A stretch of DNA of 64,000 nucleotides, from assembly GCA_016214895.1 (NCBI GenBank), contig JACRMR010000013.1, forward strand, positions 66,971 through 130,970. The letters run 5' to 3'. The notes below the pieces were generated by a model, which was given only the letters and a program-made list of their open reading frames with translations, was not told the DNA's origin and made no database searches. Shown one piece after another: positions 18,464 through 26,571 of this stretch (its first letter is position 1; each line of letters starts with the position of its first letter). The position numbers were made by a program, and so were the translations under genes. The DNA comes from a candidate division KSB1 bacterium (GTDB taxonomy: Bacteria > Electryoneota > RPQS01).

Positions 18464-20476
18464 TCAATTTGTGATCCCGACAACTTGACAAACCGTCCCC
18501 GCCTGCACTCGCGTGCCGGCCTGGGGCGACTGCGTTTTCACAATCCGACTGCCGATCAGTTCACAGCCGAGATTGCGCCGGGAGAATTCCTGCACGGCAA
18601 GCCGCATCGGCCAACCCTCAACGCTCGGGACCGAGATCCAATTCGTATCCGTTCCGCTTTCCGGCGCTGCACTCAAGCTCGCAACCGTCGTCCCGTCCAC
18701 GCTGCGCACGGGCGCCGCGGCCAGCCGCGCATCATGCGCGGCGCCGGTTGGGCCGCTGTCCGTTGTTTTAGGATTCACCAGCTCTTCAGGCGGAGTCTTG
18801 CCGCGCAGCATTCTGCTCGCGTAAACTTCTTCGACGATTGCCTTGTAAACCGGACCGGCCACCGTGGAACCGAAATACTCGCCCCGGGGATCATCGACCA
18901 ACACGAGCAGCGCGTATTGCGGATCCTCGGCGGGAAAGAAGCCGACCAACGACGACACAAATCGCTTGTCGAAGTATGTATGATTGACCCGGTCAACCTT
19001 TTGCGCCGTCCCCGTCTTGGCCGCGATGCGTATTCCTTCCACTGCGGATTGCTTCGCCGTGCCGTATTCGACCACATTCTCCAGCATGTCCGTCAGCTCG
19101 TGCGCCACCGAAGGCGACACGACCTGCCGCACCGCTTCGACCGGGATTTCCTGCCGTGTGCCGTTCGGAAACTCGATCGAGCGAACCAACCTCGGCTTCA
19201 TCAACAGGCCGTCGTTCGCGATGGCGGCGTATGCCATCAAAAGCTGCAACGCCGTGCAGGATACGCCGTGTCCGTAACATAAGTTCGCTTGCGTCGGACC
19301 CGACCACTTGGCCGGTCGCGGAACGACTCCCGACTGTTCGCCGAGCATCTCGACAAACGTCGGATTGCCGAACCCGAAGGCCCGAATCCGGTCGTACAGT
19401 TCCGTCGGAGTGAATCGCTGACCGATCTTGGCCGCGCCGATGTTGGACGAAAAGGCCAACACGTCGTCCACCGTGAGCGTGCCGTGGGCATGCGCATCGT
19501 GAATTGTCGCGCCGCGAACGCGATAGGAACCGCCTTCGCAATCGACCGGTGTCGTGCGCGACACGCGGCCCGCCTCCAACGCGGCCACAATCGGAATCAT
19601 CTTGAACGTCGAGCCCGGCTCGTAAACGTCGGTGACCGGCCAACAGCGACGCGCCGGCAGGGTCGAGCTCTCCGGATGATTCGGATCGTACGTCGGATAC
19701 GTGGACATCGACAGAATGTCTCCCGTCTTTGGATCCACCAAGATCGCACAGCCGCGCTCCATCTTGCGCTTCGAGAAATCCGCCAACATCTGCTCTTCGA
19801 CAATCGTCTGCAATTGCAGATCAATCGACAGGGTGACATCGGCGCCGAAATATTCGGCGGGATATTCGTCCGCGACCGGAGCGACCGCCTTGCGCAGCGC
19901 ATCGACTCGGCAGAGTTCGCGATATCCCGCGCCTGACAACACGCTGTCGTAGGCGACTTCGATCCCCTCCTGACCGCGCCCGTCCACATCCGCGAATCCG
20001 ACGACGCACGCCGCCTGCACGCCGCCCGGATATGTCCGTCGCGGTTCTTCGTCAAACACCAGGCAAGCCAGATCCAGCGCTTCCAGTCGGCGTTTCAGCT
20101 GCACGTCAACCCGGCGCGCGAGGTACACAAAGCTGTCGCGACGCATCCGCTTCCGCAGTTCCGAGTCGGAGAGGTTCAGGATCGGCGCAATTCGGCCTGA
20201 GATCGCGACTCGATCCACGCCCGCGATCGGCCGAAAGCCAACCGCGTAGGTCAACGGCAACGTCGTGGCCATCGGCCAGCCGTTGACGTCCCTGATCTCC
20301 CCCCGGGCTGGCTTCTGATAGACCGCAAGCAACGACTGCTTGCGCGCAATTGCGGCCCATTTCGAGCCTTCGATCAGTTGAACCTGAACCAGCCGCGCGA
20401 CGTAGCACGCGACGATGAGCAGAAGCGTCCCCGCGAGGGCGCGCTCGCGCAGCCGCTGCCGGTCGGCGTCAGTCAT
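18464..20476 (-). CDS. ftsI: Septal class B penicillin-binding protein (FtsI/PBP3) with C-terminal PASTA domain
   Basis: A 670-aa transpeptidase that cross-links septal peptidoglycan. It has a short cytoplasmic head, one membrane segment (about 14-32), a PBP dimerisation domain, and catalytic motifs STFK (Ser289), SSN (343-345) and KTGT (487-490). Residues about 612-670 form a single PASTA domain (WISVPSVEGW and TQSPQAGT). PASTA is usual in Gram-positive PBPs and also occurs in several FCB lineages. It overlaps the ftsL stop by eight bases. Confidence 0.93.
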   Translation of the reverse strand: MTDADRQRLRERALAGTLLLIVACYVARLVQVQLIEGSKWAAIARKQSLLAVYQKPARGEIRDVNGWPMATTLPLTYAVGFRPIAGVDRVAISGRIAPILNLSDSELRKRMRRDSFVYLARRVDVQLKRRLEALDLACLVFDEEPRRTYPGGVQAACVVGFADVDGRGQEGIEVAYDSVLSGAGYRELCRVDALRKAVAPVADEYPAEYFGADVTLSIDLQLQTIVEEQMLADFSKRKMERGCAILVDPKTGDILSMSTYPTYDPNHPESSTLPARRCWPVTDVYEPGSTFKMIPIVAALEAGRVSRTTPVDCEGGSYRVRGATIHDAHAHGTLTVDDVLAFSSNIGAAKIGQRFTPTELYDRIRAFGFGNPTFVEMLGEQSGVVPRPAKWSGPTQANLCYGHGVSCTALQLLMAYAAIANDGLLMKPRLVRSIEFPNGTRQEIPVEAVRQVVSPSVAHELTDMLENVVEYGTAKQSAVEGIRIAAKTGTAQKVDRVNHTYFDKRFVSSLVGFFPAEDPQYALLVLVDDPRGEYFGSTVAGPVYKAIVEEVYASRMLRGKTPPEELVNPKTTDSGPTGAAHDARLAAAPVRSVDGTTVASLSAAPESGTDTNWISVPSVEGWPMRLAVQEFSRRNLGCELIGSRIVKTQSPQAGTRVQAGTVCQVVGITN

Positions 20477-20861
20477 GGCTGGACCCCATCGTCCTGCTCT
20501 CCTGAAGTGCGCCCGGTGTGAGATCCCGGGACGAGATCACCAGTGTGCGGACCGCCGCTTCATTCTTGCGCCAGCCGCGCTGATCGCGCGCCCAGGGCTG
20601 AATCTTACTCACCGCCGTCTCGTTCTTGACCTTGCCTTCGAGATGCTTGATTTCCTTTTCCAGGAATTCGATTTGCGACCATTGCTTCGACACTTCACGA
20701 TCGAGTCGCTCGTGTGACAGATTCCGCCATGCCACCGCCACAAACAGCGATCCGATCGCGACGACGCCGCCCACCAGCCAGAAGACCGGGATCTGCCGCC
20801 GCATCGGACGAATAATTCGCTTGGGTCGAAAAAAGGACATGCTGGCCGCCGCCGTGGACAT
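20469..20861 (-). CDS. ftsL: FtsL-like bitopic cell division protein
   Basis: A 130-aa protein with a basic N-terminus, one membrane segment (IPVFWLVGGVVAIGSLFVAV) and a periplasmic coiled-coil (VSKQWSQIEFLEKEIKHLE). Sequence identity in this family is low, so the call rests on architecture and on position between rsmH and ftsI. The ribosome site GAGGAG overlaps the rsmH stop, nine bases before the ATG. It probably forms the FtsQ-L-B complex that activates FtsW/FtsI. Confidence 0.82.
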   Translation of the reverse strand: MSTAAASMSFFRPKRIIRPMRRQIPVFWLVGGVVAIGSLFVAVAWRNLSHERLDREVSKQWSQIEFLEKEIKHLEGKVKNETAVSKIQPWARDQRGWRKNEAAVRTLVISSRDLTPGALQESRTMGSSHD

Positions 20862-20867
20862 CGACGC

Positions 20868-21791
20868 TCACTCCTCTGATTTGATCTTCTCGATTGCCCT
20901 GAGCTTCGCACTCCGCGAACGCGGGTTCCGCTCGATTTCGGTCTGACCGGGCACTACCGGCTTCTTGGTCAAAGCCCGCGCTACCCTCCCGGCGTCAAGG
21001 TCCACCGGAATCCGGATCGACGGCAGCGGCGGCGAGACCAACGACGCCATAAACTGCTTGACAATCCGGTCTTCGAGTGAATGGTAACTGATCACGACCA
21101 ACCGCCCGCCGATTCGGAGTAGTCGAAACGCCCCGCGCAACCCTGCTTCGAGTTCGTCAAGTTCCCCGTTCACCGCGATCCGTAGTGCCTGAAACACGCG
21201 AGCCAGGCTCTTGACTCGTGTCGCGGGCACCGCGTTCCCAATCACCCGCTCCAATGCATCCGTCGTCCGGATCGGCGCCTCCCCCCGGGCTTTGGCGATG
21301 AAATTGGCGATGCGGCGCGCCTGAGGCTCCTCGCCGTATTCGCGAAGTAGCCTGGTGAGGTCTAGCTCGGCCAGTCTGCCCAGCAGGTCGGCCGCAGTCT
21401 CGCCGTGTGAAGGGTCCATCCGGAGGTCCAACGGGCCCGCAAAGCGGTGGCTGAATCCACGACCGGGGGTGTCGATCTGGTGAGAACTTATCCCCAAGTC
21501 CATGAGCACGCCTTCAACACCGTCGGGGAATTGGTTGGCGAGTCCGGAAATCTCCGAGAACGGCGTTTGATAGAGCAGGGGGGAGCCGGGAAGAACGGCC
21601 CGCGACTGGGCGATGGCATCGGCATCGCGGTCCAAGCCGACCAGAATTCCGGCCGGAGCAAGGCGGTCAATCACCAGCGCCGCATGGCCACCTCCGCCAA
21701 CGGTCGCATCCACGTAGATACCGGACGCGTCCGTCATCAGCAGGTTCACGGCTTCAAGCGCCAGTACTGGCTCGTGGTACGGGCGGTTCAC
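20868..21791 (-). CDS. rsmH: 16S rRNA (cytosine1402-N4)-methyltransferase
   Basis: SAM-dependent MraW/RsmH enzyme. It opens with YHEPVLALEAV, then VDATVGGGGHA (SAM loop), a GVLMDLGISSHQID stretch and late SYHSLEDRIVK. The frame is open to 21902, but family members begin a few residues before HEPVL, so GTG at 21791 is chosen (307 aa). No clear ribosome site precedes it. It follows mraZ as in most dcw clusters, but a small STAS-like gene stands between them. Confidence 0.93.
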   Translation of the reverse strand: MNRPYHEPVLALEAVNLLMTDASGIYVDATVGGGGHAALVIDRLAPAGILVGLDRDADAIAQSRAVLPGSPLLYQTPFSEISGLANQFPDGVEGVLMDLGISSHQIDTPGRGFSHRFAGPLDLRMDPSHGETAADLLGRLAELDLTRLLREYGEEPQARRIANFIAKARGEAPIRTTDALERVIGNAVPATRVKSLARVFQALRIAVNGELDELEAGLRGAFRLLRIGGRLVVISYHSLEDRIVKQFMASLVSPPLPSIRIPVDLDAGRVARALTKKPVVPGQTEIERNPRSRSAKLRAIEKIKSEE

Positions 21792-21929
21792 CGTGCGTGT
21801 CTTTGTCGAAGTGTGAAGACCTTGGAGTGATGTCTCCGCCCGATGCGGAGGCACAACTGGGGAAGGAATGCGAAAAACGCCCAATAACCACCGTGTTGGC
21901 ACTGGACATTTCGCCGAATTGTTTCTAAA

Positions 21930-22244
21930 TTATGTGCCGAGCAGAGAAGGTCCCCTGCAGCCCGGTTGCGGCCGGGCTGCAGAGGTATCCGCCAAACGGC
22001 GGACGGCGCAAGAAGTTTTCGGGGGAATGGCAAGCGGCCGGCCCAAAAGGGCCCCAAGTTGCCTGCGCTGGCGGGGTGTGACGGGAGCGAGCTTGGTCAG
22101 GTCTATCACGAAGCGGCGGCAGCCGCGAGCATAAAGATGACTCAGAATCGCCCGTATCTGGAGCATCCCGGACGACTGAAGTTGGCCGCCGAGACTGATG
22201 ATCGCTGAACTCTGTTCCTGATGAACGGTCGCATGAAGACCCAT
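21930..22244 (-). CDS. Small STAS-domain-like protein in the dcw cluster
   Basis: A 104-aa protein starting one base after the mraZ stop (TAG, C, ATG), with AAAGGAA about ten bases upstream. Residues about 13-70 look like a STAS/anti-sigma antagonist core: strand AIISLGGQL, helix LQIRAILSHLYARG, strand RRFVIDLTKL. The usual phosphorylatable DSSG segment after the second strand is replaced by VTPRQRR, so classical kinase control is unlikely. A Pro/Arg-rich tail follows. The assignment is from pattern only; a structure search could change it. Confidence 0.55.
   Translation of the reverse strand: MGLHATVHQEQSSAIISLGGQLQSSGMLQIRAILSHLYARGCRRFVIDLTKLAPVTPRQRRQLGALLGRPLAIPPKTSCAVRRLADTSAARPQPGCRGPSLLGT
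21955..21982. other. GC-rich hairpin upstream of rsmH
   Basis: An 11-bp perfect stem (arm CTGCAGCCCGG) with the loop TTGCGG, at the very end of the STAS-like frame and about 160 bases before rsmH. No U-run follows on either strand, so it is not an intrinsic terminator. It may modulate rsmH translation or mRNA stability. Confidence 0.4.
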
Positions 22245-22245
22245 G

Positions 22246-22755
22246 CTATCGCGGTTCCTTTCCATTACTCCCATGGCCGGTGTCGATCACGCGCTGCCAA
22301 GCCTCACCTGCATTGATCCCGATCTGTCCGCGGTGAGTCCCGAACGCCCCGGCGTCCCAAACTGTGAAGTGCGTCCGGCGGCCCATGAATACGACGTCTT
22401 TGCCGATTCCCGCCTGCTTCAGGATTCCCTGCGGCAGCGTGATTCGGCCCTGATTGTCCAATTGACGGTACACGGCCTCTCCAAACAGCAGCGTGTCCCG
22501 CTCCAAATTGCTGAATGATGCGAATTGGGCCGAGTCGGACTCGACCTTTTCCCACATCGCATTGAAGAAGTCCAACGGAAAGGCGTTCAGGAAATTGCGG
22601 GTCCCGAGGGTGAACACAAGATACCCATCGCATTCCGGAGGCAGGGCGTGACGATAGTCCGCTGGAATACTCAAGCGGCCCTTGTCATCTACCGAACCCG
22701 GGAAATTGCTTAGAAAAGGTAGCTTCAAACCAGTCGATAAACCACTTTCATCCAC
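22246..22755 (-). CDS. mraZ: Transcriptional regulator MraZ
   Basis: AbrB-like DNA-binding protein with two repeats: VDDKGRLSIP then DNQGRITLP, each with the expected Asp/Gly-Arg core. MraZ forms a ring and represses its own dcw operon. The open frame begins at GTG 22755 (169 aa), which lies inside the operator repeats. TTG at 22728 would give 160 aa and an N-terminus nearer the family norm, but neither has a good ribosome site. It is the first gene of the 16-gene cluster. Confidence 0.92.
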   Translation of the reverse strand: MDESGLSTGLKLPFLSNFPGSVDDKGRLSIPADYRHALPPECDGYLVFTLGTRNFLNAFPLDFFNAMWEKVESDSAQFASFSNLERDTLLFGEAVYRQLDNQGRITLPQGILKQAGIGKDVVFMGRRTHFTVWDAGAFGTHRGQIGINAGEAWQRVIDTGHGSNGKEPR

Positions 22756-22768
22756 TCCGGCCCACTTT
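22739..22768 (-). promoter_or_regulatory. MraZ operator: three tandem 10-bp repeats
   Basis: On the minus strand three units follow without gaps: AAAGTGGGCC, GGAGTGGATG and AAAGTGGTTT. They match the known MraZ target pattern of (A)AAGTGG-type boxes at 10-bp spacing. They lie downstream of the -10 element and overlap the GTG start codon, so bound MraZ would block early transcription. Confidence 0.8.
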
Positions 22769-22785
22769 AGGACGATTCGTGCCTA

Positions 22786-22814
22786 AATATAGGTGAGGAA
22801 TCCCATCGAGTCAA
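22786..22814 (-). promoter_or_regulatory. dcw operon promoter
   Basis: The -35 TTGACT (22809-22814), a 17-base spacer and the -10 TATATT (22786-22791) on the minus strand. The predicted start near 22779 leaves a leader of about 24 bases before GTG 22755. Confidence 0.8.
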
Positions 22815-22846
22815 GCACAATTTTCGTCATAAATATCTGCCCTGCG

Positions 22847-22941
22847 TTGACTTCTCTCACGTAACTTTAGAAAATCATTAACTATGCCGGACAGCACTCA
22901 GGCTCTACTCTATCCCTAAGAGGTTATCACCTCTTTTTTTT
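22847..22941 (+). ncRNA. Candidate short transcript or attenuator ahead of the efflux genes
   Basis: The plus strand carries TTGACT (22847-22852), a 17-base spacer and GAAAAT (22870-22875). About 45 bases later an intrinsic terminator follows. A transcript of about 60 nt would result, with no coding potential. Alternatively it is a leader attenuator for the HlyD-type gene starting at 23166. The 410 bases between mraZ and that gene hold only these signals. Confidence 0.35.
22918..22941 (+). terminator. Intrinsic terminator with no upstream plus-strand gene
   Basis: Stem AAGAGGT / ACCTCTT (22918-22924, 22929-22935), loop TATC, followed by a run of T to 22941. It is clearly oriented on the plus strand although the nearest upstream gene is on the minus strand. 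Confidence 0.75.
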
Positions 22942-23165
22942 GTATCTTGCCTCGCATGGCGGCGAGAGTGAGGAACATTTCGATTACCCAGCGAATCTCA
23001 TGGACAGCAGCCCCTGAGTTTCCAGCGTCGATCCACCATGTCGGACTCCTCCGGCCCGCGAATAAGTCCGAAGGTCCGAATCCAAGCATATCTATCTATG
23101 AACGTCCGTTCACCCGCGCGACAATTCGACCTCTAATGAGTCTCTCCGTTCCACCCCGACAAACC

Positions 23166-24311
23166 ATGAGTCTTTTCAGCGACCGCAAACTGACGAGCCT
23201 TCTCCTCGGCCTGCTCCTGACCGGCTTTACCGGTCCTCTCGGCTGCAAGCACGCGGACTCCACGGCGGCCAAACTTCGCACCGCCGTCGTCGAACGGGGC
23301 GACATCGTTCAAACCGTTGTGGCGACCGGACGCGTCCGGCCGCTCCAGCAAATCGAAATCCGCTCCAAGTCTGGTGGCACGGTCCGAAAGCTGTATGTAG
23401 AGGAAGGCGACTTTGTCGAAAAGGGCCAAAAGCTGTTTGAAATCTCCCCGGAATCCTCCCCGTCGGAGCAGGTCCGCGCCCGCGAAGATCTGCGAAATGC
23501 CGAGGTCCAGGTCCGCGAGACCGAGGACAAGCTGCGTATTGCCAAGGAACTTTTCGACAAAAGCCTCTCGCCGGAACAAGATTACCTCGAGGCTCAGCGC
23601 GCCGTCGATCGGGCCCATGCCCGACTGGCCGCCGCTGAGGCCGAATGGGCGTTGATCCAGCGCGAGCAGCTCGGAGAGTCGCAATCGGAGGACAAGAATC
23701 TCGATATCGTGCGGACTAGCACTACCGTACTCGCCCCGATCAGCGGCCTGATCTTCACCCGTGAAATCGACGAAGGTGCCAGCGTCACGCCCACCACCTC
23801 GGCCTCGGGGGGGACCGTGGTGATGACCATGGGCGACGATGAAAAACTCGAATTCCGCGGGGACATTGATGAGGCCGATGTCGGCAAGATGCGGCTTGGT
23901 ATAGACGTCGCGGTTACCGTTCAGGCCTTTCCCGGTAAGCCCTTCACCGGAACGATCACGCATATTTCACCGGTGGGCAAGTTGGATGCGGACGAGGATC
24001 GGCAAACCGTGTTCGGTGTACGCGCGCGGGTCGAAAACCCCGAGAAGCTCCTGCGCGTGGGGATGAGTGCGACCGCCAAGATCGTCGTGGACGAAAGCAA
24101 AGACGTACCAATTGTCGACGAAATCGCGCTTGTCTTTCAGGGCGACTCCACCTTCGTTCGGATCGTCGAAGATTCAGCCCTGGCCAAGACTCGCCTGCAA
24201 GTCGTGAAACTGGGCATCTCCAACGGGATTCGCGCCTCCATTTCCGAGGGACTTAGCGGCGGCGAAGTGGTCAGTCTCGGCAACAGCGATGAGGACAAGA
24301 AAAAGCGCTAA
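23166..24311 (+). CDS. MacA/HlyD-type periplasmic adaptor lipoprotein
   Basis: Membrane fusion protein of 381 aa. A signal ends in the lipobox GPLGC (Cys27). A barrel-sandwich half (VVATGRVRPLQQIEIRSK) leads to a long alpha-hairpin (QVRAREDLRNAEVQV and following), the second lipoyl half (VLAPISGLIFT), then beta-barrel and membrane-proximal domains. It bridges an inner membrane exporter to an outer membrane channel. The frame is open from 22947, but only ATG 23166 places the signal peptide at the N-terminus. It overlaps the next gene by one base (TAATG). Confidence 0.88.
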   Translation: MSLFSDRKLTSLLLGLLLTGFTGPLGCKHADSTAAKLRTAVVERGDIVQTVVATGRVRPLQQIEIRSKSGGTVRKLYVEEGDFVEKGQKLFEISPESSPSEQVRAREDLRNAEVQVRETEDKLRIAKELFDKSLSPEQDYLEAQRAVDRAHARLAAAEAEWALIQREQLGESQSEDKNLDIVRTSTTVLAPISGLIFTREIDEGASVTPTTSASGGTVVMTMGDDEKLEFRGDIDEADVGKMRLGIDVAVTVQAFPGKPFTGTITHISPVGKLDADEDRQTVFGVRARVENPEKLLRVGMSATAKIVVDESKDVPIVDEIALVFQGDSTFVRIVEDSALAKTRLQVVKLGISNGIRASISEGLSGGEVVSLGNSDEDKKKR

Positions 24312-25546
24312 TGGGCTTCGTTGAACTCATCCGCCAGGTGGTCGCAAACCTCCGCGCCAATAAGTTGCGCAGCACCCTGACCATGTTCGGGATTACGTGG
24401 GGGATCGCCTCCGTCATGTTGTTGTCCGGTATTGCCAGCGGGTTCAAGGTCGAGCAACAGAAGAACTTCAAGGCACTCGGCAACGATGTCGTGATTGCCT
24501 GGGGCGGCAATCGCTCCATTTCAGTCGGCACGAACAAGAAGGGCGATCGTGTCCGCTGGAATGAAACATCCATCGAGGCTCTGAAGGCGAAGGCTCAGTA
24601 CTTCCGGTTCAGTCCCGAACTCTCCAGTTGGAGCACGGTCATGCGCGCCGGACCGCGTGTGTTTAGCACCCGGCTGGTCGGCGTCGCACCCGAATTCGGC
24701 GAGATCCGCAATATCAGTCCTGACCATGGACGGTGGTTGAACCAGCGCGACGCCGATGAGTTGCGCCGCGTCTGTGTCATTGGTGACGAGGTCCGCAAGA
24801 AGCTGTTCGGAGCGGAGGCTGACCCCTTGCATCAGACCATGCTGATCGCGGGCCGCGAGTTTCTAATTGTCGGCTGGAAATCGGATAAAGAGCAGGACCG
24901 CTACTATATGGGCGGCCCGGACAACGAACTGGTCTTCGTTCCCTACACTACGCACATGGCGATGACGGACCGACGCTGGTTCGGGAACATCGTCTTTGCT
25001 CCGAATCGGGTCGAAGATCACGATCTCGCCGTTCACGAATTTCGCTCGATTCTTGGCAATACCCACAAGTTCGATCCGACGGACGAAGAAGCCATCCGCA
25101 TGTGGGACACCGTCGAAGATGCCAAGACGACGCTTCAGCTCTTTGATGCCATCAATATGTTGATGGTCGCCATCGGCGGGATTACGCTCATGATCGGCGG
25201 GCTCGGTGTCATGAACATCATGCTCGTCTCCGTCGTCGAACGCACCCGCGAAATCGGTGTGCGCCGAGCCATTGGCGCCCGCCGGGGTGACATTGTGCGA
25301 CACTTCTTCCTGGAAGCCCTGGCGATCACCGCCTTCGCGGGCTCGGCCGGGATTGTCCTCGGTTGGGGACTGATAAAGCTGCTCCAAAATGTCAAAATGC
25401 CGGAAGGATTTCCGGCACCGGCATTGCTACCCATCACGATGATTGTCTCCGTGGCCATGATCGGCCTTGTCACGCTGCTCTCGGGTCTCTATCCCGCCTT
25501 TCGCGCTGCTAAAGTTGACCCCATCGAGGCCCTACGCTATGAGTAG
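24311..25546 (+). CDS. MacB-like ABC transporter permease (FtsX/MacB_PCD family)
   Basis: A 411-aa permease. One N-terminal membrane segment (about 20-40) is followed by a large periplasmic MacB domain and three C-terminal membrane segments, with the conserved NIMLVSVVERTREIGVRRAIGA coupling region (named in part only). No fused or adjacent ATPase is present, unlike E. coli MacB, so an ATPase must come from elsewhere. It probably works with the adaptor just upstream as a mechanotransmission exporter. Confidence 0.88.
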   Translation: MGFVELIRQVVANLRANKLRSTLTMFGITWGIASVMLLSGIASGFKVEQQKNFKALGNDVVIAWGGNRSISVGTNKKGDRVRWNETSIEALKAKAQYFRFSPELSSWSTVMRAGPRVFSTRLVGVAPEFGEIRNISPDHGRWLNQRDADELRRVCVIGDEVRKKLFGAEADPLHQTMLIAGREFLIVGWKSDKEQDRYYMGGPDNELVFVPYTTHMAMTDRRWFGNIVFAPNRVEDHDLAVHEFRSILGNTHKFDPTDEEAIRMWDTVEDAKTTLQLFDAINMLMVAIGGITLMIGGLGVMNIMLVSVVERTREIGVRRAIGARRGDIVRHFFLEALAITAFAGSAGIVLGWGLIKLLQNVKMPEGFPAPALLPITMIVSVAMIGLVTLLSGLYPAFRAAKVDPIEALRYE

Positions 25547-26489
25547 ACTTGCCGCGGTTCTGCTGCCCGTGCTGCTCCTGTCCGGCTGCATGAACGATGA
25601 CGGCGGCGGAAGCGCGCATTGGGTAACTGCCGTACTCCTCGACAATGGCTCCGCTCCGGCGGCCGATTCCGCCGGTTGGCGTGTGCTGTTTTCCCGGGAA
25701 GATGGTGCGGCCGGGCTGTACCTGTACGACTACAACTTCGGCAGCGTCCGCCACATCCGCGTCGGAGCGGATCTCGTCACGCGCACCGACTACGCGTGGG
25801 CCCATCACGGCGACCGCGTCTGCGTCTCCACCCCGGCCGACGGAATCTATGTCTGCAATGCAGTCGACTCGACGGACCAGCTGCACGTCTGGTCCATCGG
25901 CGCCCATCCGCGCTTCTTGCCCGGAGATTCGCTGATTGTCTGTGCCGGTCCGGAAGACGGCAGCGCCAATCAGGGGGTTCGGATCATGGCTCTCGATGGC
26001 TCGCTGCGTCAGCAACTCACGACATTCGGCAGCAGTCCCGAACCCTCCCCTGACGGACACAAAGTCGCTTTCCTCGCGCTGTCCGGAAGCTCGCTCGGGC
26101 GCACGCTGATCGTGTACAATCGCGTCACGCAGATCTTCGACACGCTCGGACAGCAAGTGTTGAGCTATGCTTGGCTCGGTGACTCGGAGATGATGGCTTA
26201 CGAAGGTCAGGACTCGCTGCGCTCGGGCATCTACCTGGCAGCGCTCGGGAACCCGATTCCCGTGCGCCTTGCTGACGGCACGCACCCCTCGTCGTGGCCA
26301 CATTCCAACGACTTCGTTTTCGCGACGGCGGAGGAGGGCGTCAGCACCGGGATTCGCCTACGGCTCGCCAACGGAACCATCGAAAGTGTCACCGATTTCG
26401 GATCCGCGCCCCGCATGATCGATCCGTTTCGGCTGCTGTTTCAGTCCGCGGGCAGTCTCCACCAAGCCGCCTACTTCATTCCGCTCTGA
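25539..26489 (+). CDS. TolB-like beta-propeller lipoprotein
   Basis: A 316-aa predicted lipoprotein with a signal peptide and lipobox LLSGC (Cys17). The mature part consists of short repeats like GVRIMALDGSLRQQLTTFG and EPSPDGHKVAFLAL, typical of TolB/WD40-like propeller blades. It overlaps the permease gene by eight bases and so belongs to the efflux operon. Its role in that system is unknown. Confidence 0.75.
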   Translation: MSRLAAVLLPVLLLSGCMNDDGGGSAHWVTAVLLDNGSAPAADSAGWRVLFSREDGAAGLYLYDYNFGSVRHIRVGADLVTRTDYAWAHHGDRVCVSTPADGIYVCNAVDSTDQLHVWSIGAHPRFLPGDSLIVCAGPEDGSANQGVRIMALDGSLRQQLTTFGSSPEPSPDGHKVAFLALSGSSLGRTLIVYNRVTQIFDTLGQQVLSYAWLGDSEMMAYEGQDSLRSGIYLAALGNPIPVRLADGTHPSSWPHSNDFVFATAEEGVSTGIRLRLANGTIESVTDFGSAPRMIDPFRLLFQSAGSLHQAAYFIPL

Positions 26490-26505
26490 CATCGCGCCAA
26501 TGCTC

Positions 26506-26541
26506 AATCACAAAACCCGCCTCCCGGCGGGTTTTGTGATT
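26506..26541. terminator. Bidirectional terminator between convergent operons
   Basis: A perfect 16-bp stem (26506-26521 with 26526-26541) and a 4-base loop TCCC. Each arm has an A/T stretch at its outer part (AATCACAAAA / TTTTGTGATT). It separates the efflux operon (+) from mlaF (-). Confidence 0.8.
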
Positions 26542-26571
26542 CGACTCTGATCCAAGCGCGCAGCCAGCGCG

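Noticed and set aside
21792-21902. N-terminal extension of rsmH
   Set aside because: Family members begin just before the HEPVL motif; the extra 37 residues have no family counterpart.
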